Positions 10,947 to 22,610 are shown, numbered from the stretch's first letter. The stretch is 64,000 nt of DNA from Ceratotherium simum simum (GCF_000283155.1 NW_004454178.1:7414088-7478087); one strand, 5' to 3'. Notes: a model not told the origin generated them from the sequence alone. Translations and numbers: made by a program.

Positions 10947-12211
10947 GATTCTAAATGCACTTTTTGTCAGGGAAGAATGGGGGCCAGAGAGCAACAGTTC
11001 GCTTTGCTTTGCTCTCTTAAGCTCAGAATATTACACCCATTCTCCAGTTTAACAAAGTCCCTAGGCAAGTAGGAAGGTTGGTGATCTAGAAGTCTATCTT
11101 TACTCTCTTCACATTGGCAGGTCTCCCAGAAGTCCCAGTGCGTAAGCCCCCTTGTCATATGACCCAGGTAAATAGAGGTCTCATCACTTTTTAAAGGTCT
11201 CCAGGAAAGGGTATTCACAACCCACAGCCTTGGTGGACAGGAGAAAGTCCAAATTTCGAATGCAATTGATCTAGTAAAAACCCTGTCTGAGCTGTGTCAG
11301 TCCAGTAGGGTACCGAGACATTTACTTTGAACTTTAGCTTTGAAGATATACTCTCAAGCTCAGGCCACTGACTCCTTTTATTCACTCTTTTTTTTTTTTT
11401 CAAGAGAATTTTAACTTACTTGGTTTATATATTCTTAAATCCTTTTGATTTCCCCTCTCTCATCCTCACTCTCTCTTTCCCCTCTTAATTTTACCTCTTC
11501 TGTCTGTTGTTTTCTTTAATTTTTAGTTTCTAAAAATTAAAAAAAAAATTTAATTGCTTCTTTCTAGTCCTTTTTGGCCAATCTGCTGAATTGCCAGCTG
11601 AGAGGAACTCAGCTTTTCTCATGGGTACTGACTCATGCCCTGACCCCACTCACTCCTTTGTAGCCCAAATGGTTTACTCAGTTCATGTAGATGGAGCTAG
11701 AGATGAGAAAGAGGAGGTCTGAAAAGCATAGAGGGCATGAAGGGAAAAAACGACACCTCAGAGGAAACAGTGGAAAATGCCAGGAAATTACCGAAACTCA
11801 AGCACTGAGCCCAGCCAAGACCAACAGCAGAAAAAGTGGGAGTGAGAATGGAAAGAACCATGAAAACCCAAGCAGACAGTCTTGGGTTGCATATAGTTAA
11901 AGGGCAGAGAAGATAATCCAGAAAAATGTAGGAGAAAATTGGAAAGAAAGACGCTTAGGGCACAGAAAGAGTCCAGACAAGCGGGAGGAGAGAATTGAAA
12001 TAAGTGGAGAGCTAACTGGAGATTGTGATATTTGGTTAAGTCTGAAGCTTATAGTGTGGGATTCATGACCATGTCCTACTGTGCAAGTCCAGAAAAACTC
12101 TCATAATCTTGACTTTCAGCTCCATGTTGCTTGAATAGAGGACACTGATTCATCACATCTTTTAAGTTTCCCAGAGAACAACTCAGGCCAGGGATCCTCC
12201 TGCTTCTCTTA
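10947..12211. other. Unique sequence, no recognised feature
   Basis: A T13 run lies at about 11388-11400, and the region 11690-11990 is purine-rich on the + strand. No gene or named repeat recognised. Confidence 0.5.
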
Positions 12212-12435
12212 GGCCCCCAGAAAATGGTAGATGTCCCTGAACTGTCTAGATTAGACCTGGTGACTCTCCCTAGAAAATGGTAGACTCCCCCATACTGTCT
12301 AGAGTAGAACTGGTAGGGTCCCCCAGAAAATGGTAGACTCCCCATACTGTCTGGGTTAGAGCTGGTGGCGTTCCCCAGAAAATGATAGACTTCCCCAGAC
12401 TGTCTAGATCAGAGCTGGTGAGGTTGCCCAGGAGG
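12212..12435. repeat. Minisatellite, four units of ~53 bp
   Basis: The phrase 'agaaaatggtag' (one copy 'agaaaatgatag') begins at 12219, 12272, 12325 and 12377, giving periods of 53, 53 and 52 bp. Each unit also carries an 'actgtctaga'-like core and a variant of 'agagctggtg'. A degenerate fifth start lies at about 12428. The sequence resembles no interspersed repeat I know, so it seems to be a private tandem array. Confidence 0.92.
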
Positions 12436-13439
12436 CAGGGCTGATTTGCCATCAGCAATGGTAAGGAGTAAAACTTTGAAGGTCATATTGTTCTGCTGGA
12501 ATACCCTCTCCCCTTCTCCTCCTTTTCAGGGATCCACAGACCCACCCTTCTTCATGCTTCTAAAACTCTGGACCTTCCTCTGCCTCTTCACTCTCATCAA
12601 GTATATCTCCATTAACACCAGGCAGAAACCACCTGCTAGGTACTATCCACTCTCCACAGGCCTGATATCAGTTGTCTGCACCACCCATGGTCCACAGGTA
12701 ATGATAATTCACCTAAGAACTCCTGCATCCCTGAGCTTTAACCAAGTAAATAGATTCAAGCAAACCTAGCCGAGAGTCAACTCATGAGGGAGATGTATTT
12801 AGGCCAAGCCACTCAGGCTTGACAGTAAGTCACTAAAATTACTCTTGAAAATTCCTTAGAAAGATAACATTTTGCAGTCCAGTTACTTCAAGTGTTTCAA
12901 TTGAAGAAACAGTGATCTGCTCCAATATTAAAGGAAAGCTGATTTTCTGAGCGTATTAAATACGTTATGTTGATGTGAGTTTAGGACCACATTGAGCAAA
13001 AAAATGTCCTGGCCAAATACAGTTTGAAAGACAAGCAGTTCTGAGCCGGACTGAGGAAGTGCAGATTCCCACTCCATACTGCACGCTTGCCAAGCTGCGG
13101 CTGACTGAGTCAAATGATGGGCAGTTATTTCTCTTTTTCTCTTTGCTCAGAACACACACTAAAATTTATGTAAGTTAAAAGTGAGCTTGAAGGACTCCTC
13201 TCTAGCAACGTGAGCTCCTTGGTGAGGGCGCAGCAGAGAAAAAGGGCTAGGATGACTTTCCTAAGCATCACTGGGAAAGGCAGAGCTGGCTTAGAATTAA
13301 GAGGATCCACTAAGCTCCCCACTTCCTCCAAACAAGCAACATGATGGTGAGAGTGATCCTGGAGATTCAAAAAGATCTCACTTTGTGTTTTTGAGTTGTT
13401 TACCATCAAACTGAATTTTACTCGAACTGAAGCTTCCAG
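12436..13439. other. Unique sequence, no recognised feature
   Basis: No gene or repeat recognised. Composition is ordinary. Confidence 0.5.
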
Positions 13440-14060
13440 AGCGAGTCAATGCTTTTTGATGCGGACCCAGTCCCTTGCCTGGGCCCCCCGGCAGAGAAAT
13501 TGGGGTGGGAGGGGGCAGAGGATGGTGCAGCAGAGGGGAAGGTGAGAGCTGCAGCTGGGCAAACAGAGCCTGCATTGTTTCCCCTGCAGCATCAGGGCTG
13601 CAGCCCGGACTGGTGTCTCCCTTAGAAGCAGCCAAGGAGCGCATGGCGCTTCCCTGCTCTATTTACACAGGTGCCTTCCCTCTGCAGGGAAGCTGGGGCT
13701 TTGCAAACATGCATGACCACAGGCTTCCATAAGATGGATGCTCACATGTGCACGCTGCCAAGGGGAGAAACTGAGGCCCAGAGTGGGGAAGGAAGGCTTT
13801 CGGGATGAGCAAACCAGTCATGGAAGCCAGAAGGGCAGGCAGGTGTTCTGACTCCCCACTTGCCTCTCTGGTTACTAGGCTGCCTTTGTCCTGTCAGACC
13901 TGCTCTCTACAGGGACAAAGGCTTAGGGCTTTTCACTTCAGGTCATTGCTGCAGCTTTCCCATCCACCACTGCAAGCTAAAGCCGAAGCTCCCAGACCGT
14001 CTGGGGTGGGGGCTGAGCCAGTGACCCCCAGCCACACCTGTTAGTGCAGCCCTGCCAGCA
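13440..14060. other. GC-richer unique block
   Basis: This stretch is visibly richer in G and C than its surroundings (e.g. 'cctgggccccccggcagag' at 13479). It has few CpG pairs and does not qualify as a CpG island by eye. Pyrimidine-AG motifs such as 'tttcccctgcag' (~13580) occur, but no exon can be defined. Confidence 0.4.
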
Positions 14061-14289
14061 GAGTGGCAGGGGAGGAGGGGGCTATGGAGCTTGGAAAACA
14101 CTGTTACATGCTTTAAAAATGTCCCCTGAAGGACTCAGACCCACTCCACTCTATTCATACAATTCTCCTTTCCCCCATCCCCATATCTCCTGAAAGACAA
14201 ACTCTGAGGGAAGCCAAAGGAGAAACCCAGCCTATTCATTCATTTGTCCTTCTATTTTTTTAATTGCCAAATTTCAAACCCTCAGCTCA

Positions 14290-14665
14290 AATGCCCCAGA
14301 TTCTTCAACAGATAAGTTATAAGGAAATAAAAAGGGTGTAGGGGGAATCACAGATGAAAAGAGATTAAAAAGACACATCACGTGTAAAAACACGGTCAAG
14401 ACTAAACTGTGGTATCTGGGGTTGCTCACCTGGTGCGAAAACTATGAAAAAAGGCAAAGAAGTGATGGCTATAAGTCAGGAGGGTGGTCACTTTTAGGGG
14501 CGGGGAAGAGTTAAGATTGAGATGGCACACATGGAGGGGGTCTTTTTCTTTATCCCTGTGTTGACCACAATTCCGTGCACCTTATGATAATCCATTAAGT
14601 TATACATTCGTTTTGTGTGGTTTTCTGTACCTGTGTTTTATTTTACAATAAAAAGGATAAGATAA
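14290..14665 (+). mobile_element. L1M/L1ME 3' end, sense
   Basis: The right end has 'agttatacattcgttttgtg', 'ctgtacctgtgttttatttt' and 'acaataaaaagg', the typical close of L1M 3' UTRs. Upstream 'gtcaggagggtggtcacttt' and the G-rich stretch also fit. Confidence 0.7.
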
Positions 14666-15667
14666 TTGGTCATTTTCCTGGAGGCTGGACAGCTGGATCC
14701 TTTAGGATGTGGATCTGTGTCATGTGCTTCCTCCCAGTTGACATAACCATATCATTGTGTCAGATCTCATGGAGGCACCAGTCTCTCAACCTTAAATTCA
14801 GGGAGTAACCCTTTGAGGAGGCATACAAGAAACAAGGCAGAACAGAAGGGGAAGCCAGGCCTGTCCCCCGTCCCTTGGAACTGGAAAGTGACCCCAGTGA
14901 GTTTTCTTCTGCTTTGTCTGAAGTGAGTCAAAAGCCTTCAGAACATTCTCTCTCAGGTAGCTGACAGGTGATTGATCCAAAAGACTTATCTGCATGAGGA
15001 ATCTCATGCTATTTCCCCACCAGATCAACGCTGGTGCTTGCCTTCCTCTCAACCCTTTGGGGCTGTCTCTAGCTGCCTACCTTTAGGCAGAGACATTCTC
15101 TTCCTCTGGCTCTCGAGGGGCTAAGATGATCACAGGGACTGCCTGAGATGCCATTCTGACTAACACACATTCTAGGAACTAACTCTTCCAAGTAAATGAT
15201 CTGTTGGTCCTAGCAAGGCCATCAGAGACACTCAAATATTATCTCAGCGTCTCCAAGTGCGTGCGTACCATCGTGTGCATGGCTGTTTAGCATGGACAAC
15301 AGGTTGCTAGGCAATGCATTTCCAACAAGGAGAGTGCGAAGAAAAAAAATAATAAATAAACAGATGACAGGGAGGGGATCTGCAGCCTGTGAGGACAAGA
15401 GCATTTGGGTCCAGCTCATTTTGGTTTGATGGGAGTGTCATGGAGACGTCAGGGCTCACTCGGCTCCGGCATGAGTTTCCAATCTTGCCTTCCAGTTCCT
15501 CACCCTCTGTCTTATGTGGTGGGGAAAGCTGAGATGAAGTATGGCTCTCTGGAGGGCCATGCCTTTGTGAAAGGCTATTACAGCTGTAACAAAACTTTTG
15601 TAATCTGTACCATATCCCATTACATCTCCAGGCTCCTTGGGTCCCCTCCCAGCCTCAAGGAAAACAC
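14666..15667. other. Unique sequence, no recognised feature
   Basis: No gene or clear repeat recognised. Confidence 0.5.
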
Positions 15668-15884
15668 ATACACCCTTTCTCTTTCTTTCTTCCCTTTCTT
15701 TCTTCTCTTTCTTTCTTTTCCTTCCTTCCTTCCTTCCTTCCCTTCCTCCCTCCCTCTTTCCCTACCTCTTTCTTTCCTTCTTCCTTCCTTCCTTCCTTCC
15801 CTCCTTCCTTCCTCTCTCTCTCTTTCTTTCTCTCTCTCTTTCTCCTTTCTCTCTTTCTCTCTCTCTGTCTTTCTCTCCCTAGTT
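15668..15884. repeat. ~215-bp polypyrimidine tract (CTTT/CCTT)n
   Basis: Almost pure C/T on the + strand, made of variable TTTC, CTTC and TC repeats, with rare A or G interruptions (e.g. 'ccctacctc' at ~15761, 'ctctgtctt' at ~15864). The overlapping 173-codon + frame and the Arg/Glu-rich minus frame are products of this composition. Confidence 0.97.
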
Positions 15885-16184
15885 TCCACTCTTCAAAAAG
15901 TCATCACAGTTGTTCTTTTCACATAGGTTTCCCTGAGATAGGTAGAAAGGCTGGGTGGTATCTGCTTGAGGACTTGTCAAATCATTGATGAAGATGCACA
16001 GACCACAGGAGGTGGAGGTCACTGCAGTTTGTCATAATGAGGCTTCTCAGAGCCTTCTTAACCTTGGATAATGGCTTGCCACCTGCAGCCTCTCTTAACA
16101 ACAATGATGAGAACTAGCCCTTATCAAGCCTATGGGTTGTTTTCCCACTCACCCATCATCTTCGTGTTTACTTTTGGGGGGAAG

Positions 16185-16420
16185 TCTGGCTTTGTGGTAA
16201 GGGAAATAAGTTAGAACCAGACCAACTGGATTTCTGTCCCAACTCCCCTAGTTCCTAGCCATATGACCTTAGGAAATGCATTTAATCTCTCGATTTCCTC
16301 ATCTACAGAATAGGGTTACTGACACTCACCTTGTGATGTAAGGTTAAAGGAGATGATTCATGTCAAGTGACACAGACAGTGCGTTTCATGTTGGAGACAC
16401 TCAACAGTTTCAGCCTCTTT
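16185..16420 (+). mobile_element. MIR SINE, sense
   Basis: 'ctggctttgtggtaagggaa', 'agccatatgaccttaggaaa', 'cgatttcctcatctacagaa' and 'gacacagacagtgcgtttca' follow the sense MIR order over nearly the full element. Confidence 0.8.
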
Positions 16421-16984
16421 TTTATTTAGGTTGTTCTGAATGCTCGACGACATGGCAGGCTGTAGGAGGTAGAGCCTTCTTTTTCACGTGCTCAGGGGAC
16501 CAAAACTGGGCTCAAGGGTGAGGTTGGAGATAAATGACAGTGAGCTCTGGGTTGAGAGGAGCGTGGAAAAGTGGGAGGAGAAAGGAAGGACACACGGCAT
16601 TCTTCCAGCTCCAGGTTTTTAAAGAGGATAGAGAATTCAGATGTGCTAATGATTCTGCGTGATCTTGGAGGGCCAGGATAGATACTTGCTTCTGATAATA
16701 ACTCTTGGGCTAGATTCAAGGGCCAGGCAGCTCTACCCACTCCTAATAACAAAGTATCTCAGGTGCAATGTGTTCAGGCCATGAAGGCAAGTGTCTTAGT
16801 GATTAGAATCTAAAGCTATTCTAAGCATGAGGGGACCAAGAATCACTTGTTTGTATAAAGAAGAGACAAGATTGGTCAGATAGAGCTAATGACTCCAAAA
16901 TTTGGGTTTGTCACTATCCATTACCCCAAGACATTAAAAATGTTTGGTAGACAGGATGATCAGCATGAAAGTTCTAAGACACAA

Positions 16985-17215
16985 AAGCCAAGGTTGTGAA
17001 GCCAGGTGGATCTGAATCTCAATACCTGCTCCATTGCCTTTAGTTGTATAAACTGGGCTCCCTTAAACTCTCTGAGTCTTAGTTTAATCATTTGTAAATG
17101 CGGAAGCATGTCTAGCTAATGGAGCTATGAGAATTAAATGGAATCATGCTCTTCCAAGTCTTTAACAGAGTAGCCAGCCCACAGCAGCAGTCAGTGTGCT
17201 TGTTGAGAGAATGGT
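16985..17215 (+). mobile_element. MIR SINE, sense
   Basis: 'gtggatctgaatctcaatac', 'ttaaactctctgagtcttag', 'ttaatcatttgtaaatgcgg' and 'tgagaattaaatggaatcat' follow the sense MIR order. Confidence 0.75.
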
Positions 17216-18560
17216 GGAAAGAATGAATGAATAGCAAGCTTTCCGCTGATGATTGCACTCTTCACCTTTTCATTTATTTTCCTTTCCTTTTTTCCTCCTC
17301 TTTCTTTTTCCCCCTATTTCCTTCTTTTCACCTTCCTTACCTTTTCAATCTCCAGGATTGTCCTCCCTGCATCATGCAAGCTCTTTGCCTGTCTTTAACT
17401 ACCTCATTCCTTAGTCAGTATCCCTTGGTATTAGCCATGGAAGGCCATAAGAAGTACTTAAATCTGGTCCATCTGTATGGAAAACATGTCATTGTAAATA
17501 GACAAAGAACAGGCTGCCCTGCTCCACACATGCCCCCTGGTCAGGTTTGTACGGACAGCTCTGAGTCTTGGTACAATCCCTTGACTTCTTTGTTAGTTCT
17601 TGTGTGTGATGCTCATATGATAGAGGGTAGAGAGAGCACGTGGTGAAGAAACAGAGCCGTAAGAAGAGAAAAAATGGACTTATCCACTTGAAGCCATGTG
17701 GCAATTTAGAGAAAGAACAGAAATGGCCACAAAGAAACATCACACAATTCTTTGCAGGTAGCCAAGTCTCCATCTGCCAAATCATACTTGTTTGGCAATC
17801 TAAAGATGGAGGAGTTAACTGAGAGAAAGAGAGGAAAGTAGGACATGATGTCCTATTGTACAATATCAGAGAGATCATGGGAGAGAAGGAGAGAGTCTGT
17901 CTTATGCCAAAGAATGCAAGAAGGGGAAGGCTCCATGCATCCTGGAAATGTTCACTAGCAGCATTAACTATCATCCACACTGGTTTATCAATGTTAGTGG
18001 AGCTGGGCTGGGGAGGAGGGGAGGACATGATGAATGGATAATTCAAAAGCCTTTTCTTTTGGATTTTCAACAAAATCTCTTTTTGTACAGCCCACAAATC
18101 TACCTTATTCATCATATTTAATTGCAGTTTAAATAAAAATTTATTTTCCTGAGGGTTGAGGAATCTCCAAGGTAAATGGATTATTTCATGACCATAAGAT
18201 AGAGGGCTGGGAGAGCCCTACCAAAGTCGTATTCCTGTTTTCCTATTTTTAGGAAGTGTTGTATAAATATGAGGCTGGAGCACCCATTGCTGTGATCTCT
18301 AGAGAAGACAGTGTGATTGGTCTCCAAACCAAATTTTGATTCCTCTAAATAATTATCAGGGCAAGGACTGTATGATTTGGAACAGAACAGAGATATTATA
18401 TCACCTAGCCCAGCAGGTGGTTCTCCATTTTATCCTATATTCAGGGCTAAATCTTTCAGGCAGAACCATGGGAGTAGCGAGGGGAAATGATCTTTCCCTC
18501 TGGCACTTTCTAGCCTATCTAGTAGCATCCTTGTCTCCCAGCTGGTCTACAAGATACAAT
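17216..18560. other. Unique sequence with the longest open frame in the window
   Basis: A 208-codon open frame runs on the minus strand at 17489-18115. It has no recognised domain, no homology I recognise and no clear flanking splice or promoter signals, so it is not annotated as a gene. A TATA-like 'gtataaatatgaggctgg' lies near 18260. Confidence 0.4.
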
Positions 18561-18597
18561 CACACACACAGATACACACACACACACACACACACAC
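18561..18597. repeat. (AC)n microsatellite
   Basis: AC repeat with one 'gat' interruption, ending in a perfect run of about 11-12 units. Confidence 0.95.
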
Positions 18598-19530
18598 TTC
18601 GTGCCCGGCTAAAACTGATCATCGATTATGGAGTTTTGGGAAATCTGGGGAATAGAATATATACATTTGTGAAATAACATACAAGTTCTTATTTTCTTTT
18701 TGATCCTCTGGTGAAAGAGAAACCCCCTCATCCATGGTGCTGAGATTGAGAAGCCTAAAACACTCCCCAAACTGCCTGACTTCCCTGCATGTTCATCAAT
18801 CTTTCTTCCTTTGTCAGCTCTAAGTTGATCTGTCTTTTCCAACACCCTACACCTTCACCAATTTTAGATTTTGAAGTTTTGTTCTCCTAATTTATCTCAG
18901 AATCCACTTTTTTGGCTTTTGATTGAGGTTTTACTGTTTTGGGGAGTCACCTACTGTGCACCTGGTGGACTTCTGGGTTCGGTCCTAGGAAATCTTGGGT
19001 CTATTAACTCTCTTTCTTTATCCTCAAGAGCAAAGATGTGCTAAGAGGGAGTGGTGTTGGGTTGGTTATGTCGTCTGCCTTTTGCCTGCCTTTGGCTCTC
19101 CCATCACGTTTCTCCCCAGCCCTCTCATTCTGGACCATCTCCTTTGGAAACTCAGAGCCTAGGCTCTCCTCTTCTCCAACTTCCCATGTGTTTACATTTC
19201 AAGGGCTTCTCACTGTCTCATCACCTATTTCCTTCCCTCCCATGACCCCCTAGACACTACATCTCTGCAGCGTCCCACACCTTTGCCCAGATTTAAGTAT
19301 CCCGGATATTGTCACATATCCTTACAGCAGCTCCCTTGTGATCGTGCAACACACAGTTACCTTTTTAGATCAGCTTCCCTCCAGCCTTCATTACATAAAA
19401 TAGTTTTTAGTGCCTCATATTTTGCTTTGGATGTAGGCCAGTCTGGCCCCTTATCAGGAGCCTCTCCCTAGTATCTCTCCTACACCAACAATTATGTTTT
19501 GAGGAGCAGGCTGTTTTACTACCATAAAAG
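18598..19530. other. Unique sequence, no recognised feature
   Basis: Pyrimidine-biased on the + strand around 19060-19260. No gene or named repeat recognised. Confidence 0.45.
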
Positions 19531-19555
19531 CATCATCATCATCATCATCATCATC
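19531..19555. repeat. (ATC)8 microsatellite
   Basis: Eight tandem 'atc' units, followed by degenerate 'aacaacaataatg' sequence. Confidence 0.95.
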
Positions 19556-19594
19556 CTCACAACAACAATAATGATGGTAATGATATTAATAATA

Positions 19595-19815
19595 ATACCA
19601 GCTAATATTTGAGTATTAACTGTGTCAAACTCTGTGCCAAGGGCTTTCTCATGCTATCTCATTTCTTCCTCACAATAACCCTATGAGGCAAGTACCATTA
19701 CAGAGGAGGAAACTGAGGCTAACGGACATTAGATGAGCTGCTTAGGGTTGGGCAGCAAGCAGGAGAGCCTGGATATGAGCCTAGGCAGTCATCCCGAGCC
19801 TGTACACTTGACCAC
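19595..19815 (-). mobile_element. MIR SINE, antisense
   Basis: 'ccagctaatatttgagtatt', 'ctcacaataaccctatgagg', 'gaggaggaaactgaggctaa' and 'gagcctggatatgagcctag' are the antisense MIR landmarks in order. Confidence 0.85.
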
Positions 19816-20681
19816 AATGCAGGGAGTCCCAGAGTGCAAAAGTTCTGTCTCACCCGGACTGATTGCAGCCAGCCAGGGACATGGAGAAGACCCAGGGGCA
19901 GCTAATGCTGAAAATGTTCATGAATTATTCATTAGTCCTTAAAGGAAAAGCTAAAGAGATCCAGGATACAGATAATGAGGCAGCAGAGAGTACCAACCAA
20001 GTGGCTTAGCAGGAAGGAATCATTTTCTCTCCCAGGTCAGTTGGCTTCTATTTGACCTTGGTGCTTGATAGAGTTTCTATCACCACCGCAGCTCTGTCTT
20101 CTGCTCCGAAACACAAAGTTACCCTTAGCAATCCATCAGGCTGTGGTTAATTTGGTTGCCCTCTTTAAGCAAGGGGCTATGCAAGAGTGAAGAATTCTTT
20201 CTGTGGCAGCAGCTTGTGAGTAAATGGTGAGAACCTTCCTTTGGAACACATTTGACGTGCATAAGGCAGAAAGGAAGCTTTCATTTAGCTGGGTTGGTTT
20301 GCAGGCAGAGCTAAGGGGCTGTGGTCAGAGGCTCAAACCCTGTGTGTGGCCATTGAGCTTTGCTCTGTTTTGTGGCCACAGCCCTTGCACTAAATTCTGG
20401 CCAGACATCTTGTAATGCATATGGCATGCTATTATGGTCTTCGTGGAGATGGGGGAATAAGGTGTGGATGAGTCAGTTCAATTCCAAATCCTTGACCAGA
20501 GGAGCAGCTCAGAACACACATCCGGAGGGCAGTGGAATTGTGCGTAGAATTGAACACAGCAGCATCATTGTCCTGTAGGATGTTTCAATTCTGGAACAAA
20601 CTTTCTTAAAGAATGTCATCAAGTCTTTAGTAGATCCTGAACATGGTTGGCTCTCTTCATTACAAAGAAAGTGAAATTGAG

Positions 20682-20921
20682 GGCCGGCCCCTTGGCTTAG
20701 CGGTTAAGTGCTCGCGTTCCGCTGCTGGCGGCCCGGGTTCGGATCCCAGGCACGCACTGGGGTTCGGATCCCGGGCGCGCACTGACGCGCCGCTTCTCCC
20801 GCCATGCTGAGGCCGCGTCCCACATACAGCAACTAGAAGGATGTGCAGCTATGACAGACAACTATCTACTGGGGCTTTGGGGGAAAAAATAAATAAATAA
20901 AATCTTAAAAAAAAAAAAAAA
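20682..20921 (+). mobile_element. ERE SINE, sense, with duplicated B-box segment
   Basis: Complete head-to-tail ERE: 'gggccggccccttggcttag' at the start, A-box region 'tggcttagcggttaagtgc', B-box 'ggttcggatcc', body 'cagcaactagaaggatgtgc' and an A-rich tail at 20885-20924. The target duplication 'aaagaaagtgaaattgagg' lies at 20664-20682 and 20922-20940, with one or two bases shared with the SINE ends. A 25-bp segment holding the B box is tandemly doubled (20735-20759 and 20760-20784), differing at two positions. Confidence 0.95.
20735..20784 (+). repeat. 25-bp tandem duplication of the SINE B-box region
   Basis: Two adjacent 25-bp units, each beginning 'gggttcggatccc' and ending 'gcactg'. 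Each contains the RNA polymerase III B box 'ggttcggatcc'. Other ERE copies here carry a single unit. Confidence 0.93.
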
Positions 20922-20974
20922 AAAGAAAGTGAAATTGAGGTCCGTGTAGATTAAATGACTATGCTGTGCAGTAA

Positions 20975-21385
20975 ATATGAGACCTATGAGTTTCTTGCAT
21001 TTAGGGAGACCTCCATCTATTCCACAAAAATTCATAGACAAATGTCAATCCTACGCTGAATTATCTTTAAATGTTTGTCGAAAATCATCTGACCATGTGT
21101 GGGGTCTGTTTCTGGACTCAATATCCCACTGTTCTACTTGTCTATTTTTGCACCAATGCTTTACCTTCTTTATTACTGTGGCTTTATAATAAACCTTGAA
21201 ATCAAATAGTATGAGTCTTCCAGGTTTGTTTTTCTTTTGCTAAGTTGTTTCGGCTATTCTAGGTCCTTTGTGTTTACATATAAAATTTAGAATCAATTTG
21301 TCAATTTTCGCAAAAAAAGCCTGCTGGGGTTTTGGTTGGGATGACATTGAATCCATAGATCAGTTTGGGGTCGACTTATTTCTCT
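20975..21385 (-). mobile_element. L1 LINE fragment, antisense
   Basis: 'gggtctgtttctggactcaa', 'cactgttctacttgtctatt', 'caccaatgctttaccttctt', 'tactgtggctttataataaa' and 'ttgggatgacattgaatcca' are the reverse complement of the well-known L1 ORF2 endonuclease/RT region order. Confidence 0.8.
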
Positions 21386-21599
21386 GAGTTTTTGGCTGAT
21401 TTGTATTCCATGGATTAGTGTCCTGGGATGGAGCTTCAGAATCCGTAGCACAAACACAGAGATATTCAGGACAATTAATTTTTATGCTGATTTGAAGCTA
21501 ATAAAAATAAATATTTACATTGAATATAGGCCACCTGGAGGCAGGGTTATTGGGGTTTCACTGATAATAAGATTACTTACCAGAAGTGGAACTTTGACG

Positions 21600-21805
21600 A
21601 TTGTGAGCACGTGCCATGAGCCATGTTTGTAAAATATAAGCCATATTTGTAAAATAGTTAATTCTCACAAGAAGCCCATGAGGTAGGCATTACCTGCTCT
21701 ATTTTACAAATGGGGAAACTAAGGTACAAAGAGGTTGAGCAATTAAGCTGAGGTCATCCAAGAAATTAAGTGGTAAATTTGATATTTACACCCAGGCTTG
21801 TCTAA
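21600..21805 (-). mobile_element. MIR SINE, antisense
   Basis: 'ttctcacaagaagcccatga', 'attttacaaatggggaaact', 'caaagaggttgagcaattaa' and 'tttacacccaggcttg' give the antisense MIR order. Confidence 0.8.
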
Positions 21806-22384
21806 TTCTGCTGTGTGTTACTTCCTCTACCTCAAAGGTCTTGAAACGGCGTCCAGAATGCCCCAGCATCTGCCAGTGCCTCAGGGGCCACGTGAGTATG
21901 TAAACGGGTGTGGGAGGGGAAGTGGGTTGGTTCCCAGTACTCCAGACTCTGCTTTGACCAGTTTTCCTTTGATCTGGTTTATAAATTGGAGTTCTGCTTA
22001 AAAAATAAAAGCAAAAAGGACCAAAAAAAATAGTCATGCTGATCAAGTAAGTTTACAAATCACTTCCTGTTGCCTTTCAAAATGAGGATTTCTCTCTTTT
22101 TCTCATGGATAAAGTTCCTGAAAGGTTTGGGGTAGTCGTGAACGGTATAAAGCTGTCCAGGATCCAAGACAGAACAGTGGGGCTGCTTTTCCATCAGGAT
22201 TCCAATCCGTGTTCCGTCTGCCCGAGGAACCTATTGTCTGGCCAGCTCATGGGGCCACCAATGAGCCTGAAAGCTGCTGGTTCCCCAGCTCGGTGTCCAT
22301 TCTGACAGCTGGATCTCAGCTGTGGCTGACTAACAAGGCTATGGGTAAGGCTGTTCTTCCTAGTGTTCACTGAAGCTCTGGACT

Positions 22385-22610
22385 GTTCCAACACTCACGC
22401 CTCCTGAGCCTTGGTGACCTTCCTGCTCTTCACAGGCTGCTTCTCCTAGGTCTCCTCCTTTCTCTGTTCTTCATCAGCCTCACCCTTGGCAGCCACCCCA
22501 AGAAATTCAGCCTTCTTCATCTTCTCTCTCTCAGAAACTGGAAGGATTTTTGCTGAATTCCTGATGTTCTTGCCTTTGCCAAAACCCAAAAGCCCAGATC
22601 TGCCATGTGC
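22385..22610 (-). pseudogene. Candidate processed-pseudogene remnant, gene unknown
   Basis: On the minus strand one frame reads a charged peptide of about 45 residues. It includes 'GFGKGKNIRNSAKI', 'VSEREKMKKAEFLG' and 'GEADEEQRKEE', then a stop at about 22446-22448, then about 16 further Lys-rich in-frame residues to a second stop at 22391-22393. The run is Lys/Glu-rich like the C-terminus of a ribosome-biogenesis or other nuclear protein, but I do not recognise the parent gene. Upstream the frame is lost: another frame is open to 22717, as expected for a decayed retrocopy. No poly-A tail or target duplication was found. The alternative is a chance open frame in unique DNA. Confidence 0.25.

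Noticed and set aside
10614..11072. 152-codon open frame
   Set aside because: Lies mainly inside the antisense MLT1 LTR and its edge.
13440..14060. Possible CpG island or promoter
   Set aside because: GC is raised but CpG pairs are sparse, and no TATA, Inr or first-exon structure was seen.
15405..15926. 173-codon open frame on the + strand
   Set aside because: Most of it translates the polypyrimidine tract (Ser/Leu/Phe/Pro runs). It is low-complexity DNA, not a gene.
20682..20760. tRNA gene suggested by A and B boxes
   Set aside because: The boxes belong to the tRNA-derived head of an ERE SINE. No tRNA cloverleaf with an anticodon stem is intact, and SINE tail and target duplications are present.
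21838..21890. Short exon-like interval with 'ctacctcaaag' acceptor and 'gtgagtatg' donor
   Set aside because: Only 53 bp, a weak acceptor, and it starts within a MIR-flanking region. Not distinguishable from chance.
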